DNA from: Lepidodermella squamata
Lineage: Eukaryota; Gastrotricha
Assembly (NCBI GenBank): GCA_047495785.1
Contig: JBLDXI010000002.1
Location: 2,232,001-2,296,000 of the forward strand
DNA: 64,000 nt
Direction: 5' to 3'
Below, piece after piece: positions 48,501-57,055 of the stretch. The notes beneath the pieces are model-generated. The model saw only the letters and a program-made list of their open reading frames with translations. It ran no database searches and was not told where the DNA came from. The position numbers and the translations under genes are program-made. Within the stretch, counting starts at the first letter, position 1. Every line of letters starts with the position of its first letter.

Positions 48501-48641
48501 TAGCACTCGACTGCAGAGAAAAAATAAAAAAAAAATCAACAGAAAATGTTGACACTTACGAGGAATGATTTCCACAACAGCTCGGGCGATAGCAGACTGA
48601 AGATCTTTGACGGTAAGCGGGGGTAGGACTATGCTTGTCAT
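33519..48641 (-). CDS. Divergent dynein heavy chain (DNHD1-like), about 4197 aa
   Basis: The 21 exons in order are 48560-48641, 48434-48510, 48306-48383, 48104-48253, 47888-48057, 47571-47825, 47211-47360, 46785-47152, 46349-46727, 46119-46293, 45880-46065, 45480-45827, 45037-45426, 39004-44986, 38910-38927, 38024-38780, 36603-36996, 35580-36372, 35351-35532, 34764-35296 and 33519-34644; all phases agree. The tail has IPFFKHYYLRKSFLRW. AAA1 (about residue 1555) has no GxxGxGKT, and its Walker B is VVFREVD. AAA2 has an intact P-loop, GSPGSGKTT (about 1939). AAA3 (about 2408; VFAVDD at about 2465) and AAA4 (about 2808) lack P-loops. The stalk (2937-3189) leads into a recognisable microtubule-binding domain (3190-3320). 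AAA5 and AAA6 remnants follow, and the usual C-terminal domain is missing. Loss of AAA1 ATP binding argues against a motor. DNHD1 is the closest class I know; this is an inference. Confidence 0.8.
37268..37984 (+). CDS. GNAT-family N-acetyltransferase, nested in a dynein intron
   Basis: A single-exon gene of 238 residues with ATG at 37268 and TAA at 37982-37984; AATAAA at about 38011 is its likely poly(A) signal. The acetyl-CoA binding motif A of GNAT enzymes is visible (FFIFGTDPDYRGRGVLNKSI, with RGRG-V). It is followed by a helix and a strand, and by motif-B-like residues (GFKYATIGASSEFSSKAAK). The layout resembles animal arylalkylamine-type acetyltransferases; the substrate is unknown. It lies on the opposite strand and wholly inside the 1027-bp intron (36997-38023) of the dynein-like gene, whose other introns are mostly about 45-60 bp. 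There is no intron of its own, which may mean retroposition or simply a small gene. Confidence 0.85.
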   Translation: MQVLEETDDGLLYKIMDKRHRDAALIAISRAFCSEPNAAAAGEADPKMKAKVHDWVEYFDPWMDYYSSNELSLVVLDPQNYYRLAGVVAVRDYTFSPPEFDHLFDSSNSTKPLAPFEKLMEALESEAEKKFDTMREAHNSNLKGIFADFFIFGTDPDYRGRGVLNKSIKKVLPILKSAGFKYATIGASSEFSSKAAKSCNFDEIASINARQLLWRNETIFEKVKEPHGICRFWIKEIK

Positions 48642-49713
48642 GATCTGAGATAATTTTTTATACAATCATAACAAATGAAACTCTACAAGCTGCGCACCCA
48701 ATACTCAAGACCCTGGATATCTATTTGTAGCGAATTCCACAAGCCAAAGGGCCACATGGGCGGGACGCGTTGCTATGTTTTATCAAAAATAATAAAATTG
48801 AAAATAAAAATTCTAACATTGTTTTGAAATATTTTAATAAATTTTCAATACATCTGTCACATTTAAAGCGCGGGCAATATTTAAATTTTTGGAATTTTTG
48901 GGCGTCGGCAAAAATGTGGGTCGCTGCCACAGCTTCTGTTTTCGAGCACCTCACCTGTAGAATTCCGTCCAAAATTATTCTCTGATGATCGGCAAGTTGC
49001 TTTCGATGTTGGCGCTTTTCTCTGACCGATGATTCAAGTTGATTCCTCGGGCATTCGAGGTTCCCAATTCCCAAGGTACGAGGGCAAGGCAGGCGTTGCG
49101 CCCAACGCACTGTTGCCTGATTTGATGCAACAACGATTTCGAGCTTCTGGTACGGATTTGCTTTTAGCCCGTAGGAGAGCAGCCATTCTCCTTCAGAATG
49201 CCCATATAGACTAGCATTTATATAACGTCCTCCCCTGCCAGATTCAGTTATCAGCGTTCAGAAGGAGAAGGGCTGCTATTCGGACTAGTCGTAACACTGA
49301 TTTATTTGATCACGTCGTTTAGTCGTTTGCGACACAGGCGACACAGTTGGTAGTCCACGTTTCCCTAATCCTACTGACCTTCATTATTTCTTTCTCTTAC
49401 ATATTCTCTCATCTATGCAATCTAAGCCCATGTGACCGATCACAACCGCTTTATCTACGCTCCGTATCATAGCCAAGCATGTTAGAGAGGCAGTGTTCGT
49501 CAGCTATTGACACGCTAAACAGCATTGCGTTTATCAGAATTTCTGGATTGTTCGCTATCAGGCATAGAAACTTATCATCTTCAAATTTGTAATTGCGCCA
49601 TATTTGCCACTGACAACATGCGCTGGATAAGTAACTGCGCGATCCTGCATATTATAACCTGCGCCGTTTAATTCGGCGATCCGACTCAACGCTTATCGGA
49701 TAGCATTACGGTT
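48642..49713. other. 5' flank of dynein-like gene; no firm gene
   Basis: It contains the probable dynein promoter and the 3' flank of the channel gene. A 50-codon minus-strand frame at 49034-49186 (MAALLRAKSK...) and a 129-codon minus-strand frame at 48721-49110 are open but lack splice or family support. A half X-box (GTTGCTATG) lies at about 48770; the second half is absent. Confidence 0.4.
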
Positions 49714-51098
49714 TTATTTCACCTCTGTTATTCCATATTTTTCCGCTACTACATTAATGGAAAAGTTGAACATTTCGTATTGGCAAGGTGCATGTTGATT
49801 ATAGCTATCCATCTCAACGTCTTTCAGGAATATTATGATGAACGTATAGCAAAAATAACCAACAGCTGTTAGAACGGAATACAATATCAAGCCAAATCTG
49901 TTTAGTTTCTCCGCATAGTCTCGTTTTTCGTCATTATGCCAAATGCGTCTGATTGCAGCAGCCGCGATAGTCACGCTTGTGGATAAAAATAACAGATAAA
50001 CGTAAAATATTGCCAATGTCGACAGCTCTGCGCTCGCTGGTATTTGATCGGCAAGCGTGAAAAGAAGAATGAACCAGCTCAGAACTACAGTCAACGCAAC
50101 AGCCACCTTATCTTTCTCTCCAGCTGGCGCTAAAAATGTGCAACCCATCAGGAACGACAACACGATCGTTGGTAGCATGAGTATGACGACATGATATGAA
50201 GATTTCCTTGCCATTCTGAAGTGAAAATATATGTTGGCTAATGAACTTTCTTGTTTGGATTCCCAGCAAACACCGTTGATTGTCCACATCGGATGCTGAG
50301 TCACCGACTCATCCACTAACTCGAATCCCGTGGATATGAAATTGAGTGAGAAATAATTTCTTGTGACTTTGCTGTCATTGGTCAGCCTTAGGAATTCCAA
50401 GTTGTAGTAGAGCGGTGATTTCATCTTCATTAAATATAATAAGGCCTGATATATCTGTCGAGTTCTTTTGCCTAAATACCTGTATCTCGCAAAACTGAGT
50501 GTCAAACGGGAACCATTTAACCTGGATTTGTAAAAAATTGTAGCTTATGTAAGTGATATACATGCCTACATACTTTCATGTGGCAAGAAATAGCCAGGGT
50601 TATTGGAACTCTCCAAATTACGAGACCAGACCTTTCGACGGCGACTGGAAACTTGGAGAGCAGGCTGTATTGATCTGCTCCAGATGCTGCGCCATTTGTG
50701 ATCAGAAAATGTGGAAACCAAATTTCGGCCGCACGTCGAACTCTCAAAGGGCTAAATTTGCAGTCTGTATCGATATAAGACAGCCTTTGATCGGTCCACA
50801 CAATTTCTGGCACCAGAGTTAACCATATTTCACCGGTTGTAGGTTCAACGTTGTTGATAGCATAGATTCTCATGGAAACGAAAACATCAGTTGATGATTG
50901 CGGGGGGCTAGAAACGTACAGTCCGCCAAAGAGTTGCTTGCTCACCTGTTCACATGACTGAAACTAAAATGATACATAATAACCGTATTTCTCAAAATAA
51001 CCGATACTAACCAAATTTGATGCATTTTGATTTGAATAGATTGAGGAAATCTGATTAGCGATGATTACAAGAATTACGGTTTGGAATGAAAAAATCAT
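49714..51098 (-). CDS. Cys-loop ligand-gated ion channel subunit (409 aa)
   Basis: Four exons: 51012-51098, 50574-50963, 50480-50521 and 49714-50424. A signal peptide (MIFSFQTVILVIIANQISS) leads into the extracellular ligand-binding fold with EIVWTDQRLSY and the signature Cys-loop C-x13-C (CHMKVKWFPFDTQFC, residues 156-170). Membrane helices lie at about 250-272, 279-301, 306-329 and 350-373. M2 (VAVALTVVLSWFILLFTLADQIP) is preceded by GEKDK, with an acidic residue at -1' and Lys at 0'; this is typical of cation-selective nicotinic-type channels rather than the PAR of anion channels. The M3-M4 loop is only about 20-25 residues. No vicinal Cys pair is seen in loop C, so it is probably not an agonist-binding alpha-type subunit. 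A 34-bp alternative to the third intron is possible. Confidence 0.88.
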
Positions 51099-51526
51099 TT
51101 TTAATTCTCGCCGCGGTGTTGTGCATCACTGATACTCTTATAAAATTGAATATCTCAGATTGAGCTATAGCGCAATATAATTTCCGGCGGTGAGTGCATT
51201 ATCGATCGATTTTCGGAAATCGCTGACTACTTATCTCTTATTGAGGCCATCTCGCTTATCACTGCTTGAATTTCAATTTTTAAATTCCAATCAATTTTCA
51301 TTTCAGAGCCTGGATCTGTAATATTATATTGCTTAAAATAACGATTTTTGCGTTACAGCACTGCCGGATAGAAATGGCGGTAGGATTTGATTTTTGTATT
51401 TACCAACCTGTGTTTGATATTAATTTATCTGTTTGTCTAACAGAACGCCAAGCAAAGAGAAAATAATTTCGGGTACGAAATCACTGGATACACCGAAGCA
51501 GGAGAAGAGTCGATGAGCACAGCAAA
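51099..51526. other. Divergent promoter region
   Basis: It lies between the channel gene (minus) and the RING gene (plus). On the minus strand a TATAAG-like element (about 51137-51143) lies about 40 bp upstream of the channel ATG. No other genes are visible. Confidence 0.4.
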
Positions 51527-52124
51527 ATGACTTTGGATGATGATCTCGCAACTGCCAAGCCGAAGTTACACCCTAATTTCCCAGCCTGGCACGCTACTCT
51601 CTCGGAAGAAAATCGTCGGGACTTGGTTGAAAGAATCGCAAAGGTGGGCTTTGAATTCATTTCTATAACTTAATGTCACGGTTCAATCTGAGCAGGATTT
51701 GAAAACATCAAACTCAGAAACAGATGGCCATTTGCACGATCAAGCTGCAGGCATCGAATCAGAAGTGTTTTTGACAGCTTCTTCGCTTCAGCAATACTAT
51801 AGCCTAATTGCTGAGAATGTTCGAAGAGCTCGAAAATCGGATTTCTGCCAAGTTACTAAGCTAATCATCTCTCCGAAGCAAGCGCCAACGGTTATGGATT
51901 CAGGTGAGTCTTTTTTCTTGTTATCATTTCTGTATTTTCATCCTATTGTGACCTGAATAGGGACATCTGTGCCTGTGAAATTAGGCTGTTCCATCTGTCT
52001 AGATGAAATCGCACCGAGCCAAAGCCGGCGCTTGCTGAAGTGCGGTCACGTTTATCACCTGCGATGCATTTCAAGATGGCTTCGCGAAAAGCTTAACTGT
52101 CCTGTATGCAGGTCGATGCCATAA
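51527..52124 (+). CDS. Small RING-H2 E3 ubiquitin ligase-like protein (162 aa)
   Basis: Three exons: 51527-51643, 51696-51903 and 51961-52124, joined in frame. The C-terminus is a canonical RING-H2 finger: CSIC, then CGHVYHLRC, then CPVC, with ligand order C3-H2-C3, ending nine residues before the stop. This is the E2-binding module of ubiquitin ligases. The N-terminal 100 residues have no recognised domain, and no membrane helix is present. The layout (short N-terminus with a C-terminal RING-H2) resembles RNF181/RNF126-type ligases. A 5-codon upstream ATG lies 15 bp before the chosen start. AATAAA occurs at about 52205. Confidence 0.85.
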
Positions 52125-53120
52125 AACTAACTGTAAGAGGGATGCGCTAAAAAGACTTCTTTTATGGACACAAAAAAATGTTTGCAGAAACCGTATACCT
52201 TTCAAATAAATGGATTGATGTGCAAAATCTGATGTGAAGATCTTTTATTTCGTGATTTGAGATCGAGTCAAATGACGTGAAACAAAGCGGAACGAGACAC
52301 TTGAATCGGAAGTTGAAACTTCATATGGCTTTGGCCTGAGCCATTTCAGCTATAATGCTTCAATGATGTAGTTTTTTTTGAACAATATCAGCCTATTAGC
52401 CATGCAATGTTTTGAAAACAGTCGAAACTACTCATACACCAAATAACTACAATTTTAAAAGCCGTAATGAAAAATGACATCTTGAAATGGCAATATAAAG
52501 CCCGCTTAACAACATTGCTCAAACATACGAGAATTCGCTTTAACTGCGGCCCCTTGACGCATGTGTATAAAATACAGCACATGTATAAGCATGACATGTG
52601 AAAGGATGAAAAAAATAAATGTCGGTATATATTGGCATGCACTGTGTTTTAGTTGCATTGGTGGTGGTTAGTGGCGCTTTATCATATAGAGAAAGCTAGT
52701 TTAAGCTACAAGAATAGAATGAAAACAGAGTAATAGGAAAGATACTGTCAACAAGCGAAACTTCAAATTTCATAGTATATTCTATGCTATACACGTAATT
52801 TGTTCATGCATGAAAGGTTTTTATTTCACATCGTCATTTTCTTAATAAAATATACCTCTTATATTACGTAGTATTATCATCTTCAAAGCAATATTATAAT
52901 ATTTTCTCATGTAACTATTATTCACTCTTGATAACTCCGCACATACAGAGAGGGAACACAATTATTTCTGCCTTTTTTGCTTTTCCCCATATCTAGACCG
53001 CAAAATGAAATTTAGCCGGAGAGGTTGAGACAATTCTCTCTCACAACATCATGTCAACTGCGTGTAACATTCAGGCAAGCGCAGCGAACAATATTCGGAT
53101 CGCTTTCACATTACAATATT
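52125..53120. other. Intergenic, no gene seen
   Basis: AT-rich sequence after the RING gene poly(A) site. An 84-codon minus-strand frame at 52388-52642 has no homology. A leader exon for the TAZ-KIX-RING gene may lie at about 52990-53060. Confidence 0.4.
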
Positions 53121-54192
53121 ATGGCATGCTTTTATTTACTACAGACCGCAACAAGCCCAGCTATTGCTGCAGTCGCTCCGCCTGCAGCACCTAGTGCCAA
53201 TATTGACAAAAAAGACATGGTGCAACACCAACTGATTCTGCTACTACACGCCTTCAAGTGTTCGAAGCGTTTGAATAGCCACGAGTGCCAACTTCCTTTC
53301 TGCACGACTATGAAGCAGGTGCTGGCGCACATGCAGGACTGTAGAATCGAAAAAGACTGCCCATGTTTGTCTCCTCGTTATACACTCGAGTTTAGATACA
53401 CTCAAATCGGTATTTTTTTATATTTGTTTGCAGACAACCACTGCACCTCGTCGCGGAACATTATCGAACACTATCGAACGTGTAAAAAAGAGGACTGCCC
53501 TTACTGCAAAGATATCAGGCGAGAGAGGCATAAGGATATGTCCCTACCCCTACCCGGATGCAGCCCTTCGTCATCTTCATCGTCAACATCGTCCGAATCT
53601 GCTGATTCTAGCAAATTTTGGCAAAATTGCGAGTGCAATGATCAAATACGCGCTTATATCATCTCAAAAATCGAAAGGGTAATATTTAAAAAAAGTTAAG
53701 GAGGATTTTTTTCAAACTCATTTTCCAGGACATGGAGACATTTTTATCTCAAACCAAATGGTACTCTTCGGTGCACTCCATTGCTGAGCAAATAGAGAAG
53801 GAGAGCTTCGAGACAACCTCGACGAATGAAGACTACTTCTGGGCAATTGCCCAACGCGTTTTCACGTTGAACAGGCAAAGCCGCTCGCAGCTTTTGTCTG
53901 ATAGTAGTAGCAAGTCGGGTAAGGTGAAGAACCGACTCAAGTCACAGAAATCCGGCCTGATTAAAGAGCGACGATCCATCACGGTGGAATGTGTAATATG
54001 CCTCGAAGACTTCCGCCAAAGCCGTCGTCGCAAGCAAACCCTGCCATGCAAACATGTCTTTCACACAACTTGCATCAAGGTTCGTTTTTTTTTCGCACAT
54101 TTTTATGACCCTCGCAATCTGGATCATCTCTGACTCAGAAATGGCTAAGCCGCAGTCCGGCCTGCCCTTTATGTCGAGCTCCTGGTAGCTAA
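53121..54192 (+). CDS. TAZ1-KIX-RING-H2 protein (about 297 aa)
   Basis: Exons: 53121-53364, 53434-53678, 53729-54079 and 54139-54192. The first contains LILLLHAFKC and the three H-x3-C zinc sites of a CBP/p300 TAZ1 finger (residues about 31-107): C-QLPF-C, HMQDC-RIEKD-C and HYRTCKKEDCPYC. Removing the 69-bp intron restores TAZ1 spacing (CPYNHC). A Ser-rich linker leads to a KIX-like helix bundle at about 144-215. W-x7-QIRAYIISKIER and SFETTSTNEDYFWAIAQRV align with the first and last helices of the CBP KIX domain. A C-terminal RING-H2 follows (CVIC...CKHVFHTTC...CPLC, 251-292). The combination suggests a ubiquitin ligase aimed at CBP/p300-binding transcription factors (inference). The start is uncertain: TATTTACTACAG just after this ATG is also a good acceptor. 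Confidence 0.8.
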
Positions 54193-54519
54193 GCCGATCA
54201 AGACTTACCAAAAGCTTTACTCTTCGCTCGTTTTTGCTTCATATGATATATTTGTTGGCTGTTTCATAGCTAGCACATCTATTTTTTCCTCGAAGCGGAT
54301 TTGAAGAATTTTCTCTACGCATCACACGCGGTTTAATAATTCTATTCTTTATTCCGTTAAACACCTGTCACGAATGTCTGTGAATATTATATAAGTGAAA
54401 TAAATAATATTTCAGACAATAGCAAATGGGTTTAATACACATACAGCCCACGGCATCAACGAAATAATAATTTTCCCAGCGGAAGGTGATGATTATTTCG
54501 ACCTAATGTGAAAACATAA
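54193..54519. other. Convergent 3' region
   Basis: The spacer between the TAZ-KIX-RING gene (plus) and the nuclear receptor gene (minus). It contains AATAAT/AATAAA-like poly(A) words and no coding sequence. Confidence 0.5.
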
Positions 54520-56467
54520 TCACGTGAATTTACCCGGTGTAAATTGCAGTATCTTCTCGCGATGTGTCGCGTAATGAGTTATTATCTCGTTGTAAAATGG
54601 GTTTGTAATGAGCAGCCCGTCATGCGCTGTCGTGTTGTTAGCAAAAATTGCCCTCAGGGCTGATCCGGCCGACGTCAAATTTTTTAACTCTACGTGTAAT
54701 CTGTCGACTCGCTCCTTCACCGCTGATTCAACTAGCGCAGAAATTCCACCGTAGCACTGGTCATAAATTTTAGCGTAGTCACGTGTTATGAAATCTTCGT
54801 AAGCGCTGTAGTAGGTCGCTTGAATTTTTTCGACGATTTCAGGCGAGTCGAGAAGGCTAGACGGTCGGAAGTACAACAAGCCAATCAATAGGCCGTATTC
54901 AACCACGCTAAGGTCAGCTTGTTTAAGGGAGCTTTCTGCGTCACAAAACAAATTTTCGTCCGCCTGGTAAAGATCAAAAAAATTTAATTAAAAATTTAAT
55001 TAAAAAAAAATTGCATACGCACTTACCTGATTTGATTTGAAGTCATCCGTCATGATGAATTTCCTGACCTGTGACTGACGTTTTTCAGAAAAAATGTCGA
55101 ATCGGCTGTTCAACGCGAATTGAGCTAAGCATATTGGGAAAAAAGCGTCGGCGAGCAGGCGTTTTCGATCTTCGAGGCCGACGTTTTTAAATCCAGGTAG
55201 AGCTCGAATGGTGTTAACTACGTGCTTCCCGGTCAATAGAAGATTCCTCCTTAATATTTCAAATTTTTCCGCCGAAGACCTTGCTTCGGAAAGCATTTGA
55301 ACATCCTGAAAATCAGATTCCTCAAATCTGAATAATTTATTTTTATCAAATTACCGATGCGATGTTTTGAAGGATTCTTGTGCAGCGGACGCTTCTCTTT
55401 AAGAATTCTTCGCCAAGATCGGAACTAGGACCATTTTCTTCTTGAATGAATCGCACGAGCAGGTTCAAAGGATCGTCATTTTCCGGGAAATTCATCATAC
55501 CAATGTCTGCTGTTCGGAAATACTGCCCGGCCGTTCCGTAGAGCCAAAAGTGAGGTGCCCTGTAATGAAAAAGACAAAGAATTCAAGCTGGAAAAATACT
55601 GGAAAATACTCACAATTCGCTATTGCTGTCATTCGAGTTATTCACAGCAAATTGGCTTTGGCCATCATCCATCAAGTCGACCTTTTCTTCCTTAGGCTTG
55701 ACATTGAATCCAAAACCTTGTTGACTGGAGAAGAAACTTGACGATGAGGAAGATTCACTCTTCATAGGTGGTAGTTTCCCTCTAATTTTCTCTCTGATGT
55801 AGTAGGAATGGCGGCCACGTCGGAAAGACGTAAGAGACATGCCAATAGCGACACAACGTCGAAAACGGCAATATTTGCACGCAAATTTCCCCGAAGCATG
55901 CGGTTGACATTGCGGCGCGGTATCGGGCAAATCGATCGGGTGCATTACAAGGACCCTCGGCACCTGTTTGATTCTGAAGTTCTTCTCGCATCGATAGATG
56001 TGATCAGACCTCAGTTGAATAGATCTGGCGAAGAAGGACTTACAACTGTCACAGGTTACTGCTCCATAATGGTGGCCACTGCTTGGCCGCGAGCAAACAG
56101 CACAGGGTAGCTGTTTGAAATCGATGGCCTCGCTGTTGGCTTTCGAATTCGAGGGAACGAGAAGGCCTAAAGTTTGGCACTTCTTGAAGCGGCAAGGGCG
56201 GCATATCAACGATTGCAATTGTTTAGATGAGCCTGATGGCGCGAAGCAAAGACAATGGAACTCCGCGTCAGATCTAGCGCCAGATTCGACAATTTTTGAA
56301 TAATGAAGGAACACATTCTGAAAATTGAAATTAAGACCTATATTTTTGGATCTTGTGTGGTTTTTTACCTTGCACGATGAGCAGATCTCAGGTCCGGCTG
56401 AGTTGCTCGGGGGAAATGAAAGAGCTCGCTTTCGTAAGCAAACTTGACAAACAATTTTGTCGTTCAT
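54520..56467 (-). CDS. Nuclear receptor with two DNA-binding domains (about 576 aa)
   Basis: Five exons: 56369-56467, 55614-56317, 55355-55559, 55027-55305 and 54520-54963. The first domain is degenerate: C7-x2-C10-x18-C29-x2-C32, then C55-x-C57-x14-C72-x2-C75-x4-C80, ending CRPCRFKKC. The second is closer to consensus: C105-x2-C108-x13-C122-x2-C125 with P-box CDSCKSFFAR, then C143-x26-C170-x9-C180-x2-C183-x4-C188 (CKYCRFRRC). The normal loop is x5, so 21 residues are inserted in the D-box loop. After a Ser-rich hinge, exons 3-5 encode a helical ligand-binding domain (FKNVGLEDRKRLLADAFFP, VVEYGLLIGLLYF). Two-DBD receptors are known in flatworms, molluscs and crustaceans; whether this one is their orthologue is unclear. 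The start could also be further upstream, at 56647. Confidence 0.82.
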
Positions 56468-56647
56468 TTTGCTCGTCAAAATCGTTAAATGACAGCGCAC
56501 GTGCTTCGCAGAGCGCCTTTTATATGCAGGGCGAGCGTCGCATGAGTCAATCGACACGGGTCGTGTGGAACAATTAATTTTCATCAAACACAGTATGGTG
56601 GCCTGAAAAAGTGTCGCTGACGCAATGATTGTCCCCGACCCTGCCAC

Positions 56648-57055
56648 TACTCAACGTAAAAAGCGGACTTTTTCCAAGACCGAAGCGGGACTTCAAAAAC
56701 ATGGATTCTCGCACCTGACAAATGATTAATTAATTAAATAGATAACGTAATTTTGGCGAACGTCAGTCTCGCCGAGATGTCTCACTGTGTGATAGATGCA
56801 TATACAGATAAATACATATAAATGCAGATAGATTATAGACAGTCGCAATGTTTATCGCATGTCAGCTCGAGTTACAATCTTACGTAACGATTTAGTTAGA
56901 CTGACTTTGTCACTAGCGTGAAATCAATTACAAGCATCATTTATTGTTTCACGTCGACATGTACATGTACTTCAATTAAGGTATTCACAGGTAAATAAAT
57001 TCCTTGTAAATAATCAGCCTGTGTATTTTTTGCTCTATAACTCAAAGTCCTTTCG
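56648..57055. other. Intergenic, no gene seen
   Basis: Contains the nuclear receptor 5' flank and the CCDC17-like 3' flank. Around 56790-56850 there is a run of short ATACAGATA/GCAGATAGAT-type words. No RNA gene was seen. Confidence 0.4.

Noticed and set aside
50375-50563. Unspliced reading through the third intron of the channel gene
   Set aside because: It runs into a stop and loses M1-M4. The 55-bp intron keeps the pore domain in frame.
53365-53433. Reading the 69-bp segment in TAZ1 as coding
   Set aside because: It is open and a multiple of three, but removing it restores the TAZ1 zinc-ligand spacing and it has GT-AG ends. Retention as an isoform cannot be excluded.
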